Shown one piece after another: positions 19,833 to 27,574 of a DNA stretch of 64,000 nt. The position numbers and the translations under genes were made by a program. Source of the stretch: Tepidanaerobacteraceae bacterium. GTDB taxonomy: Bacteria; Bacillota; Thermosediminibacteria; Thermosediminibacterales; Tepidanaerobacteraceae. Every line of letters starts with the position of its first letter. Position 1 is the stretch's first letter. The notes under the pieces were generated by a model. That model had not been told where the DNA came from, ran no database searches, and saw only the letters and a list, made by a program, of their open reading frames with translations. Location: NCBI GenBank assembly GCA_024655905.1, contig JANLFP010000003.1, forward strand, positions 290,028-354,027, written 5' to 3'.

Positions 19833-21233
19833 TTGAAAAGGATATTTGCAATTATCATTTCTAAAGTCATTATGAAATTAGCAAGATTTCTGGGACACAA
19901 TGGGACAAATTTTTGTGGAGAGGCTGCCGTCAAAATTTATCCCGATCTTTTAGAATGGTTCAGTTCTCAGGTGAAGAAAGGCATTATATTGGTTGCAGGC
20001 ACCAACGGCAAAACCTCAGTCAATAACATGATAAATGCAATATTGAAAGAAGCGGGTTATTCAGTTGTATGCAATGAGCTTGGAGCGAACCTGGATTCCG
20101 GCATAGTTTCTGCTTTTATAGGCTCTTCTGATGTACTGGGTAATATCAATGCGGATTTTGCCTGTCTTGAAATAGACGAGGCTGTTCTGCCTAAAATATT
20201 GAAATTTATAAAACCGGATTTCATAATATTTACAAATATATTTAGAGATCAATTGGACCGATATTGTGAAATAGAAATGATTTTAAACAAAATTAAAACT
20301 GCCTTAAAGGATAATAGCGGGGCAAGGCTTATCATAAATGCTGATGATCCTTCTCTTGTTGAAATGGGAGAATCAGTGCCCAATTTAAAATACTATTATG
20401 GTATGAATGAGTCCATGGATACTACTGACAATCATGTTGGTGCAGACTCGAAAAATGAATTGATAAAAGACAGCATTTTTTGCAGGAGATGCGGAAATCG
20501 GCTTCAATATGAAAGGTATTACTATGGTCAATTAGGCTATTATTTCTGCCGAAATTGCGGGTTTAAAAGGCCGGTGCCCGATTTCTGCGCCAGCATAGAA
20601 AAAACCCCCATGCATTTAAAGGTTTCCGGCAGAGATTTTTTCAGGGCAAATATATTTACCGGTTTCATAAATTCTTATACGGCTTACAATACACTGGCTG
20701 CCGTATCGTGTGCCGCATTGCTTGACATACCGACAGCCGTTATAGAAAAGGGGCTGTTAGGTTATAAACCTCAGATTGGTAGGATGGAAAAGTTCTTTAT
20801 AAATAAGCCCATCGTGTTTAATTTGGTTAAAAATCCAGTGGGATTCAATGAAACATTGAAAGCAATTGGACAGGATAATAGGGAGAAAACCATTGCCATC
20901 GGCATAAATGATTACGTTCAGGATGGCAGGGATGTATCATGGCTCTGGGACACAAACTTTGAGATATTGCTTGATTTTGATGACAAAATTATAAAATATA
21001 TAGTTTTCGGCAGGAGAAGGCATGATATGGCCCTTAGGTTAAAATATGCCGGAATACAGATGAATAAGATAAAATTGGCCGATAGCCCGAAGCTGGCCGT
21101 TCATTATATGGTAAGCGATAGAAGTTCTGTTGCATATATATTTGCAAACTACAGCCTTTTGTTTGAAACACGCAGCATCTTGAAAAGGAGAAGTAAAGAT
21201 GTTTCAGATTACCATATGCCATCTGTATCCTGA
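19833..21233 (+). CDS. murT: lipid II isoglutaminyl synthase, MurT subunit
   Basis: Mur-ligase-like ATPase subunit that, with GatD, amidates the D-glutamate of lipid II. 466 residues, TTG start at 19833 behind AAGGGGCGG. Visible: the ATP-binding loop VAGTNGKTSVNNM (~52-64), the LGANLDSG and FTNIFRDQLDRY motifs, a four-cysteine zinc ribbon (CRRCGN and CRNCGFKRP, ~213-240) found in MurT but not MurE, and a C-terminal domain. The 3' end overlaps gatD by 35 bases, so the two are coupled as in other Gram-positive bacteria. Secure. Confidence 0.95.
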   Translation: MKRIFAIIISKVIMKLARFLGHNGTNFCGEAAVKIYPDLLEWFSSQVKKGIILVAGTNGKTSVNNMINAILKEAGYSVVCNELGANLDSGIVSAFIGSSDVLGNINADFACLEIDEAVLPKILKFIKPDFIIFTNIFRDQLDRYCEIEMILNKIKTALKDNSGARLIINADDPSLVEMGESVPNLKYYYGMNESMDTTDNHVGADSKNELIKDSIFCRRCGNRLQYERYYYGQLGYYFCRNCGFKRPVPDFCASIEKTPMHLKVSGRDFFRANIFTGFINSYTAYNTLAAVSCAALLDIPTAVIEKGLLGYKPQIGRMEKFFINKPIVFNLVKNPVGFNETLKAIGQDNREKTIAIGINDYVQDGRDVSWLWDTNFEILLDFDDKIIKYIVFGRRRHDMALRLKYAGIQMNKIKLADSPKLAVHYMVSDRSSVAYIFANYSLLFETRSILKRRSKDVSDYHMPSVS

Positions 21234-21927
21234 ATTGTTGAACCTTTACGGTGATACAGGGAACATAACTGCCCTGGTGAAAAGATGTCAATGGAGAAAT
21301 ATTCAAGCAAATGTTGTAAAATACAATGTTGGCGACCATATAAAATTTACTGATATCGATATATTTTTTATAGGCGGAGGAGCAGATAGTGAACAGGGCA
21401 TAGCCAGTTCAGACATGAATAAAATCAAACCCTATCTACAACAAGCTGTAGAAGAATGCAAAGCATTGCTTGCAATCTGCGGCGGATATCAGCTTTTAGG
21501 AAAGTTTTACCATACAAGGCAAGGCCCCATTGAAGGCCTTGGAATCCTGGATCTTCATACAGAGTCAGGAGAGAAAAGACTTGTAGGCAATATAGTTGTA
21601 AAGATGACAGCAGAAAAACCCTATTTTTTGGTTGGATTTGAAAACCACACCGGCCGAACCTTTCTCCATGGCTTAAAACCTTTGGGATATGTAGTATCGG
21701 GTTATGGCAATAATGGAATAGATAAAACGGAAGGTATACGGTATAAGAATGTATTTGGCACATATTTGCACGGTCCTATTCTTCCCAAAAATCCTGTTTT
21801 ATGCGATGAGTTAATCCGAATAGCCCTGAAAAACAAATATGGAGTTGAAATTCTTTCAGAACTGGACGATTCGATTGAGGAAATGGCAAGGCGTCATATT
21901 TTAAAATCTCAGCATATCTTGTCATAA
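21199..21927 (+). CDS. gatD: lipid II isoglutaminyl synthase, GatD glutaminase subunit
   Basis: Class I-like glutamine amidotransferase (CobB/CobQ type) of 242 residues that feeds ammonia to MurT. ATG at 21199 behind AAAAGGAGAAG, inside the end of murT. The nucleophile Cys is in LLAICGGYQLLG (~residue 94) and the catalytic His in TYLHGPILPKNP (~190). GatD-type enzymes use a Cys-His dyad. The pair sets amidation of peptidoglycan stems, which affects cross-linking and lysozyme resistance in other Firmicutes. Confidence 0.95.
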   Translation: MFQITICHLYPELLNLYGDTGNITALVKRCQWRNIQANVVKYNVGDHIKFTDIDIFFIGGGADSEQGIASSDMNKIKPYLQQAVEECKALLAICGGYQLLGKFYHTRQGPIEGLGILDLHTESGEKRLVGNIVVKMTAEKPYFLVGFENHTGRTFLHGLKPLGYVVSGYGNNGIDKTEGIRYKNVFGTYLHGPILPKNPVLCDELIRIALKNKYGVEILSELDDSIEEMARRHILKSQHILS

Positions 21928-21958
21928 ACCAACATACAATGGATTTTCTGACGCCGCG

Positions 21959-21987
21959 CGACACAGGGGACGGTTCTTTGATTGTCG
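21959..21987. repeat. GGGGACGGTTC repeat, CGACA-arm type
   Basis: CGACACA, the core GGGGACGGTTC, then TTTGATTGTCG: the outer CGACA/TGTCG arms can pair. Same type at 24012, 27497, 28777 and 63562. It marks the left end of the accessory island. Confidence 0.75.
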
Positions 21988-22075
21988 CAAACGAAAATGA
22001 AAAAACGGTCTTCTAAAATTTAACTACTGTTTCACGCCTGGTTTCATTCATTGCTTATTTTTCGCCTTAGGACGG

Positions 22076-22167
22076 ATGATAGAAAATGGAATCGGTATTC
22101 GCTGGGAAGATTTAGATGAAGATATTTCAGTTGAAGGGTTGCTTATGGGTAAAAAAGCTAAACATTA
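22076..22167 (+). pseudogene. 3' fragment of a DUF2442 gene
   Basis: Thirty codons (MIENGIGIRWEDLDEDIS then VEGLLMGKKAKH) almost identical to the last 30 residues of the intact gene at 28315-28572. The 5' two thirds are missing. In both places the stop codon runs straight into the same GTGCCAGGCAC element, so fragment and element were probably copied together. Confidence 0.85.
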
Positions 22168-22252
22168 GGTGCCAGGCACTCACTTATTCACTTATTGAAA
22201 ATTGAGACACCTTCTGTTGTTTTTGAAAACTAAATGACAGAAGGTGTTTTTT
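22168..22252 (+). mobile_element. miniature GTGCCAGGCAC element, short copy, with terminator hairpin
   Basis: Begins with the palindrome GTGCCAGGCAC and the shared tail TCACTTATTCACTTATTGAA. It includes a perfect 11-bp hairpin (ACACCTTCTGT / ACAGAAGGTGT, 22207-22247) followed by TTTTTTT, so it would also act as an intrinsic terminator. Longer copies at 25109 and 28572 carry the first codons of a RAYT transposase. Confidence 0.75.
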
Positions 22253-22405
22253 TATTATTCACAAAAACCTCACAAAATTGTTATATGTCCGTGATAGATA
22301 TCGTATATCATAATAATCAACAGAATAAATAACTGAACGAGAGGAGGCTTGAAAAGTAAAGAAAAGAACGCTATTCATCAAAAAAATAAAATTGGAGGGG
22401 TTTAA

Positions 22406-23008
22406 ATGAAGAAATTTGTTTCGGGATTGCTGACAGGAATAATAATCGCTGCAGCCTTTTCTGCTTTTGCAGCAACGCTTACCGTCAAACCCAATACCTT
22501 TCCGGTCATAATAAACGGTGTAAAGTCAATTGTGGACGGATACAACATCAACGGTTCAACATATTTGAAATTGACAGATCTGGAAAAAGCGGGCCTGAAA
22601 GTGGTTTTCAATTCTGCCGCGAAACAGATTGAGATAACAAGTTCGTTCGGGAAAACCGGTCCGGAAGGAATGGGCCATTCTGAAGACATAACAACGGAAT
22701 TGCCGTCCGGGGCGCAATTGGTCGATAAGCAATATAACAACAGCACATACAAAGCCATAAGTTATAATGGATATACATACATTTCTATAAACGACTTGAA
22801 TAATGTATTTGGTGTAAAAATGGTCAGAGAAGAGCAAACGAACGGCGCTCAGCCGGGCAATATGCAGCAGCCTAATCCACCAAAATCAATAAAATTTGCC
22901 AAAGGAGACAAAACAATAACCGTAGATTTATCCGATGCAAACAATGTGCTTTCTGTGGGCAGGCGAATATATTTAAATTATGCGCTTTTTGCGGATATAA
23001 TAAAGTAA
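22406..23008 (+). CDS. secreted stalk-domain (copper amine oxidase N-like) protein
   Basis: A 200-residue exported protein. Signal peptide ~1-24 (cleaved near AFAATL), then a copper-amine-oxidase-N/stalk-like domain (PVIINGVKSIVDGYNINGST, ~33-75), common in surface proteins of Clostridia and often a non-enzymatic wall-binding module. A second such unit is suggested by YNGYTYISINDLNNVFGVKM. ATG at 22406 behind TTGGAGGGG. The last ~60 codons are copied as a fragment at 27575-27758. Exact role unknown. Confidence 0.8.
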   Translation: MKKFVSGLLTGIIIAAAFSAFAATLTVKPNTFPVIINGVKSIVDGYNINGSTYLKLTDLEKAGLKVVFNSAAKQIEITSSFGKTGPEGMGHSEDITTELPSGAQLVDKQYNNSTYKAISYNGYTYISINDLNNVFGVKMVREEQTNGAQPGNMQQPNPPKSIKFAKGDKTITVDLSDANNVLSVGRRIYLNYALFADIIK

Positions 23009-23086
23009 ATCTTCCTGATCAGCACTGCATAAATATTGAAGTTAAAAGCAGGATAATGTATAATCAAGGCAGAAAGAGCTGATAAA

Positions 23087-24019
23087 TTGGGGCAATACGA
23101 TATAACCATAAAACATATATTCTCCAGCCTGGCAGATGACATAATAGAATATTTCTTAAGATTGAAACTAAAGAAAATAGAGGAACTCAACCTGGAATTC
23201 ACCACAATAGAAAAAAGACAAAGCGACATGATACTCAAATGCCGGACCGAAACCGGAGACATGCCGGTACATATAGAATTTCAATCGGACAATGACAGCA
23301 AACTGCCGTACAGGATGCTCAGATACTCCGTAGAAATCATGGAAAAATATGAACTTCCCCCTTACCAGATAGTAATATATATGGGGAAAAAAGAACCCAG
23401 GATGCAGCAAAAACTAACATACGAATATGAAGATACAAACAGGCTGGATTACAGATATAAACTAATCGACCTTGGAGAAATAAAATTTGAGGAAATAATC
23501 AAAACAGGATATTATGATTTATATTCACTATTACCGCTGGTAGATAGAAATAGAAGACAAAAGCAAGGGGAAAAATATATAAAAGAATGTGCTGATGCAA
23601 TATTAAAAATGCCGATGAACATAAACAGGAAAAAAGATATAGCATTTTATGCGGGCATTTTCTCGGGTTTGATGTTTAACGAACAAGAAGTAAAAAGAGC
23701 CTTTGAGGAGGTGGTAAGGATGCTGAACCTGGAAGAATCGTCCTTCTATAGACTAATACTTGAAGAAGGCAAGAAAAAGGGCTTGACAGAAGGAATTAAA
23801 GAAGGAATAAAAGAAGGAATTAAAGAAGGAATTAAAGAAGGTCTAAAGGAGGGCAAAGCGGATACAGCAATAAGACTTTTGAAAAAGAAATTTGGGACAT
23901 TATCAAAAGAGGCGGAGGAAAAGATACTTAAAGCAAATAAGGAAACACTGGACAACATTCTTGATGATATATTTACAATAGAAAAAATTGAAGATTTGGA
24001 TAAATACTACGCGACATAG
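23087..24019 (+). CDS. Rpn/PD-(D/E)XK nuclease-family protein with EGIK repeats
   Basis: A 310-residue protein resembling Rpn (recombination-promoting nuclease, formerly PDDEXK transposase) proteins. The N-terminal DITIKHIFSSLADDIIEYFL start and the active-site region SDMILKCRTETGDMPVHIEFQSD (read as two pieces: SDMILKC and PVHIEFQSD) fit the nuclease fold. TTG start at 23087 with a weak SD. The C-terminal part has a run of four to five EGIK/EGLK units (~236-258) from 12-base tandem repeats, a common and variable linker in this family. Role: recombination or phage-related nuclease, inferred from the family. Confidence 0.8.
   Translation: MGQYDITIKHIFSSLADDIIEYFLRLKLKKIEELNLEFTTIEKRQSDMILKCRTETGDMPVHIEFQSDNDSKLPYRMLRYSVEIMEKYELPPYQIVIYMGKKEPRMQQKLTYEYEDTNRLDYRYKLIDLGEIKFEEIIKTGYYDLYSLLPLVDRNRRQKQGEKYIKECADAILKMPMNINRKKDIAFYAGIFSGLMFNEQEVKRAFEEVVRMLNLEESSFYRLILEEGKKKGLTEGIKEGIKEGIKEGIKEGLKEGKADTAIRLLKKKFGTLSKEAEEKILKANKETLDNILDDIFTIEKIEDLDKYYAT
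23793..23864 (+). repeat. 12-base tandem repeat inside Rpn-like gene
   Basis: Five to six near-perfect copies of AAAGAAGGAATT/A coding for KEGI. Copy number of such a repeat can change by slippage in steps that keep the frame. Confidence 0.8.
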
Positions 24020-24060
24020 GGGACGGTTCGTTAATTGTCGCAAATTTAATTGTCGCAAAC
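24011..24060. repeat. GGGGACGGTTC repeat, CGACA-arm type, with tail
   Basis: CGACATA, GGGGACGGTTC, GTTAATTGTCG, then a second AATTGTCGCAAAC. A nearly identical 50-base copy is at 28777-28827. Confidence 0.8.
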
Positions 24061-24183
24061 GAAAATGAAGAAAAAAATCAATCTTCATGAAATTTAACTA
24101 TTTTTTGGCACACATGTTCGCGGCTGTTTAAGATGCCCGCAGGATGAAGATATTGCAATTCAACAAAAAATGGGGATGATGTC

Positions 24184-24555
24184 ATGTCTCTTACTGACAC
24201 TGAAAGAGATAACATTCGGAAAACCTGGGCAAAAAGGCGAGAATTAGCAATTGCCCAAGAGAAAACAATGAAAGAAGAAGCCATGGAAAGGGCCGGTAAA
24301 ATAGCGAAATTTCTTAAAGATAAATATGCGATAAAGAAAGTATACTTGTATGGTTCTCTTTCCAGGGAAGGTCCCTTTGATAAATACTCTGACATAGACT
24401 TATTTATAGACGGCTGGAACGAAGATCTGAATTACTGGACAATGTATATAGAGGTTGAGAAAATTGCGATGCCGTTTGCCGTAAGCGTAATTACCGAAAA
24501 AGAAATAACATCGGAACTTAAGGAAAAGATATTAAAAGAAGGGAAGATAATTTAA
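24184..24555 (+). CDS. MNT-type nucleotidyltransferase (antitoxin of HEPN pair)
   Basis: Minimal nucleotidyltransferase of 123 residues. Motif VYLYGSLSREGPFDKYSD then IDLFID (~57-80) is the Gly-Ser ... Asp-x-Asp active site. A longer N-terminal helical part (~1-45) precedes it. In MntA/HepT pairs this protein blocks the HEPN ribonuclease by adding AMP groups. Its stop TAA shares one base with the ATG of the next gene. A deleted copy of both genes lies at 25949-26131. ATG at 24184; SD is GGGGATG, moderate. Confidence 0.85.
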   Translation: MSLTDTERDNIRKTWAKRRELAIAQEKTMKEEAMERAGKIAKFLKDKYAIKKVYLYGSLSREGPFDKYSDIDLFIDGWNEDLNYWTMYIEVEKIAMPFAVSVITEKEITSELKEKILKEGKII

Positions 24556-25046
24556 TGAAAGATTCAACCTTATCGGTTGTTATTTCTCGGCTGGAAGCAG
24601 AATTAAAAAATATTGACAGATTGCGCGAAACGCTGGAAAAAAGGAACTTATTAGATGATGATAAAAATTTGAATATAAAATTATCGGATGATTTTACTTT
24701 AAGAGCTGTTGGTTCTATTTTTCATGATTTCTATACTTCAGTGGAAAATATGTTTAAAATAGTAGGCCGTTATGTTGATAAATCTATGCCTGAAGGTCCA
24801 GAGTGGCATCTTGAACTTTTACAACAGATGGCAACACCGATAATAAATATTCGTGGCCCAGTGATATCCTTAGAAACAAAGGAATTATTAAATGAATTCA
24901 GAGGTTTCAGACATGTATTTAGAAATGTATATGGGTTTAATCTTATTGGGCAGAGGTTGGAAGGATTGTTAAAAATATTTCCGACAACTTTAGAAAAACT
25001 TAAAAATGATATAAGATGTTTTATAAATGAAATGAATGAACTATAG
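24555..25046 (+). CDS. HEPN/HepT-like ribonuclease toxin partner
   Basis: A 163-residue all-helical protein coupled to the MNT gene by a TAATG overlap. It contains EFRGFRHVFRNVYGF (~121-135), the Arg/His-rich motif characteristic of HepT-like RNases (RNA-cleaving R...H...Y signature), and a SIFHDFYTSVENMFKIV helix. Known systems of this kind are toxin-antitoxin modules in which the HEPN protein cuts RNA. Family assignment is by motif and partner. Confidence 0.8.
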   Translation: MKDSTLSVVISRLEAELKNIDRLRETLEKRNLLDDDKNLNIKLSDDFTLRAVGSIFHDFYTSVENMFKIVGRYVDKSMPEGPEWHLELLQQMATPIINIRGPVISLETKELLNEFRGFRHVFRNVYGFNLIGQRLEGLLKIFPTTLEKLKNDIRCFINEMNEL

Positions 25047-25108
25047 TAACAGTTCTCAACTTGAAAATTGAACTTTAAAAACTGGATTCATCAAATGCAG
25101 TGGAAAAT

Positions 25109-25301
25109 GGTGCCAGGCACTCACATATTCACTTATTGAATATTAAGACATCTTCTGTTGTCATGGAAATAACGGAAAGTGTTTTTTTTATGGGAAGAAA
25201 ACCGAGGATAGAGTATGAAGGGGCGGTTTGTCATGTCATACAGATGGGGAAAATAGAGGAATAAATCATTTCAGCCGATTGATACTAGGTACTCACATAT
25301 T
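25109..25301 (+). mobile_element. RAYT-derived miniature element (long copy 1)
   Basis: Starts with GTGCCAGGCACTCACATATTC and ends with ACTAGGTACTCACATATTT (similar terminal tails). Inside: a degenerate hairpin with T8, then 24 codons (25190-25264) reading MGRKPRIEYEGAVCHVIQMG, the N-terminus of REP-associated tyrosine transposases, followed by a stop. The catalytic HxH and Tyr parts are missing, so it can only move in trans. About 90% identical to 28572-28768 by eye. Confidence 0.8.
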
Positions 25302-25318
25302 TACTTGGATAATATACA

Positions 25319-25347
25319 TTGACATATGTAGATACATAGTATATACT
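25319..25347 (+). promoter_or_regulatory. mazEF promoter with palindromic operator
   Basis: TTGACA, 17 bases, TATACT. Inside the spacer lies the perfect inverted repeat TATGTA-GA-TACATA (25325-25338), placed where MazE or MazE-MazF would block RNA polymerase. It fits autoregulation typical for this family. Confidence 0.8.
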
Positions 25348-25366
25348 TTAAATATGGGGTGATGAT

Positions 25367-25606
25367 ATGTATACCACAATACAAAAGTGGGGAAATAGTC
25401 AGGCTGTAAGACTTCCAAAGGCTATTCTCGAAATGGCTAAATTAAATGAAAATGATAAAGTGGAAATACAAGTTAAAGATGGCAATGTGGTTATTATTCC
25501 TGTTAAAAAACACAAAACTCTGGAAGAAAGAATTGCAGAATATAAAGGGGATTATAAATGCAGCGAATGGGATACAGGAAAGCCACAAGGTAAAGAGGTG
25601 TTTTAA
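25367..25606 (+). CDS. mazE: MazE-type antitoxin (AbrB/SpoVT fold)
   Basis: A 79-residue AbrB-fold DNA-binding antitoxin: TIQKWGNSQAVRLPKAILE and KVEIQVKDGNVVIIPVKK are the standard MazE strand-loop motifs. The C-terminal ~30 residues (LEERIAEYKGDYKCSEWD) form the toxin-binding tail. ATG at 25367 behind GGGGTGATG. Stop overlaps the toxin start (TAATG). The palindrome in the promoter is its likely target. Confidence 0.93.
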   Translation: MYTTIQKWGNSQAVRLPKAILEMAKLNENDKVEIQVKDGNVVIIPVKKHKTLEERIAEYKGDYKCSEWDTGKPQGKEVF

Positions 25607-25950
25607 TGGGATATATACCGGAACAAGGCGATATTATTTTTTTAGAATTTGATCCTCAAACAGGGCATGAGCAAAAAGGGAAAAGACCTGCATTAGTTGT
25701 TAGCAATAATACCTATAATAAATTCACTAAATTAGCCATGGTATGTCCGATTACAAACACAAAAAGAAATTTTCCACTTCATGTAGAACTTGATGAAAGA
25801 ACTAAAACCACAGGTGTTATTATGTGTGAACAGGTGAAAGCTTTAGACATATATGCCAGAGATGTATCTTTTCGTGAAAAAGCACCAAAAGACATAGTCG
25901 AGGAAGTGGTAGATATTTTAATAGGATTTGTTCAAATGGTGCAGCGATGA
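25606..25950 (+). CDS. mazF: MazF-type endoribonuclease toxin
   Basis: A 114-residue MazF/PemK mRNA interferase. It has the typical start IPEQGDIIFLEFDPQTGHEQKGKRP (conserved GD and H-EQxGxRP), LVVSNNTYNK, VCPITNT and the ICEQ-like VIMCEQVKALD. Coupled to mazE by a one-base overlap. Directly after its stop a deleted copy of the upstream MNT-HEPN genes begins, so the locus has been rearranged. Confidence 0.95.
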   Translation: MGYIPEQGDIIFLEFDPQTGHEQKGKRPALVVSNNTYNKFTKLAMVCPITNTKRNFPLHVELDERTKTTGVIMCEQVKALDIYARDVSFREKAPKDIVEEVVDILIGFVQMVQR

Positions 25951-26131
25951 TAACATTCGGAAAACATGGGCAAAAAGGCGAGAATTGGCAATTGTAAGGA
26001 AAAGATATTAAAAGAGAAGGGAAGATAATTTAATGAAAGATTCAACCTTATCGGTTGTTATTTCTCGGCTGGAAGCAGAATTAAAAAATATTGACAGATT
26101 GCGCGAAACCCTGGGAAAAAGGGATCAGTGA
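25949..26131 (+). pseudogene. internally deleted copy of the MNT-HEPN pair
   Basis: Bases 25949-25994 match 24208-24254 (start of the MNT gene) and 25995-26131 match 24521-24643 (end of MNT and start of HEPN), with about 265 bases lost between. The HEPN part breaks off after ~30 codons at TGA 26129-26131. It shows that the pair was once duplicated on either side of mazEF. Confidence 0.9.
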
Positions 26132-26141
26132 AGCCAAGACG

Positions 26142-26172
26142 CCTCCTGTCATTACAACAACAGGAGGTTTTT
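26142..26172 (+). terminator. intrinsic terminator
   Basis: CCTCCTGT and ACAGGAGG form an 8-bp stem with a ten-base loop followed by TTTTTA. Confidence 0.85.
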
Positions 26173-26306
26173 ATATTCCTTCACAAATCTTTTACAAATC
26201 CTCAATCAAATTGTGACATGACTGTGAAAAAAACTACAAAATCAAATGGTATTATATAGTCAGCATGAAAAATTTTGCTAAATCATTTTAAATAAGGAGT
26301 GATTTT

Positions 26307-26813
26307 ATGAGGTTATGCGGTGTGCAGGCCGCAGACATACTGAGCAGGATCAAGCAAAACATGAATTACATGTGTTCAAATGCACTGCTTGAAAAGGCAG
26401 CGGCGCTTCTCGGCATTGATACCGACGACCTTGATAATGATGAAATCGTGGCAAAAATAGAAGATGCGCTTGATGAACTGAGCGCGGCAAAGCTTTTGCA
26501 ACTGGCAAACATTCTCGGAATCGATGCAGGCGACCTTACAGAAGATGAAATGGTAGAAGAAATAAAGGACGCACTCGAAGAACTGCTTGATGAGGACGAT
26601 ACCAATGTTTTGCTTGAAAAAGCGGCGGCCTTTTTGGGAATAGACACGGACGAACTTGACGATGATGAAATCGTAAGCGAGATAAAGGATGCGCTAGATG
26701 ACCTGAGCGTTACAAATCTGATTAAACTTGCAAACATATTCGGCATAGATACAGATGCTCTGACAAGCGATGAAATAATTGATGCGATAGAAGATATTCT
26801 TGATGATATGTAG
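26307..26813 (+). CDS. acidic protein of four ~37-residue internal repeats
   Basis: A 168-residue, strongly acidic protein with no signal peptide; I do not recognise its family. After residue ~24 it consists of four repeats of about 35-38 residues: LLEKAAALLGIDTDDLDNDE-type (1 and 3) alternating with LLQLANILGIDAGDLTEDE-type (2 and 4), each ending in a helix such as KIEDALDELS. The A-B-A-B pattern points to one duplication of a two-repeat unit. The GIDxDxLxxDE loops look like helix caps or possible cation-binding turns. ATG at 26307 behind AAGGAGTG. It is 18 bases ahead of a lipoprotein gene and probably cotranscribed. Confidence 0.8.
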   Translation: MRLCGVQAADILSRIKQNMNYMCSNALLEKAAALLGIDTDDLDNDEIVAKIEDALDELSAAKLLQLANILGIDAGDLTEDEMVEEIKDALEELLDEDDTNVLLEKAAAFLGIDTDELDDDEIVSEIKDALDDLSVTNLIKLANIFGIDTDALTSDEIIDAIEDILDDM

Positions 26814-26831
26814 CAGGAGGTAAGGCATAAA

Positions 26832-27494
26832 ATGAAAAAAGCATTATGCATCATGTTGGTGCTTGGAATGATGATGACCGCAGCGGGCTGCGGAGGCGGG
26901 GGAAAAAACGAAGGTGGCGCTCCCGCTGCGGCGCAGGGGCAGGCACAACAACAGCAGCAGGAGCAAGCGCCAACACAACAGCATGCAACAGACCAGGCAG
27001 GATCGGCCGAAAACGTCATCGCGGGAGAGGTTTCATCGATTTCAGGAAGCACGGTGGAATTAAAACTTATAGAAATGCCGCAGCCCGGCCCGAGAGGAAA
27101 GCAAAACCAACAGAGCAATCAGCAAATGCAAGCTCAGGACGCAAATAAAGGGCCGGATGCCGGGCAGGGGCAAAAAGCTCCAAACAATGACTCCGGGCAA
27201 AATCCCGGCGCTCCTCCAGAAGCAGGCGGCAATCCTCCCGAAAAAAGCGAGAATTCCGGTTCGGACCGGATGCAAAGACAGTCCGGGCTGAAGTATACGG
27301 GCGAGACCAAGACCATTGATATTCCGGATGGGGTTGAAATCACGGCTATGCAAAGAGGAGACAAAGGGATGGAGCAAAAGACAATAAGCATAGGAGACAT
27401 AAAGGTCGGAGACATTTTGAGAATATGGTACTCCGATGAAAGCATGACCAGCATATCAAGGATCAGCGTCATGCAGAAGGCAGGCAACCAGTAA
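26832..27494 (+). CDS. lipoprotein with low-complexity middle
   Basis: Predicted 220-residue lipoprotein. Signal peptide with lipobox TAAGCGGG (lipidated Cys ~20), a Gln/Ala-rich linker (~30-60), a short strand-rich block (GEVSSISGSTVELKLIEMP), a second Gln/Asn/Pro/Gly-rich stretch, and a C-terminal block (GETKTIDIPDGVEITAMQRG then GDIKVGDILRIWYSD) that looks like an OB-like or DUF5666-like strand region. ATG at 26832 behind AGGAGGTAAGG. The 5' neighbour is the repeat protein. Function unknown. Confidence 0.75.
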   Translation: MKKALCIMLVLGMMMTAAGCGGGGKNEGGAPAAAQGQAQQQQQEQAPTQQHATDQAGSAENVIAGEVSSISGSTVELKLIEMPQPGPRGKQNQQSNQQMQAQDANKGPDAGQGQKAPNNDSGQNPGAPPEAGGNPPEKSENSGSDRMQRQSGLKYTGETKTIDIPDGVEITAMQRGDKGMEQKTISIGDIKVGDILRIWYSDESMTSISRISVMQKAGNQ

Positions 27495-27496
27495 AA

Positions 27497-27526
27497 CGAC
27501 ACCGGGGACGGTTCTCTGATTGTCGC
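27497..27526. repeat. GGGGACGGTTC repeat, CGACA-arm type
   Basis: CGACACC, GGGGACGGTTC, TCTGATTGTCG: same arms and core as the copies at 21959 and 24011, directly after the lipoprotein stop codon. Confidence 0.75.
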
Positions 27527-27574
27527 AAATAAAAATGGAAGAGATAAATTCCACCCCTGAGCGTATTTTCCGCA

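Noticed and set aside
23793..23864. Tandem 12-base repeats as a possible CRISPR array
   Set aside because: The units are directly adjacent without spacers and code for KEGI repeats inside an intact gene.
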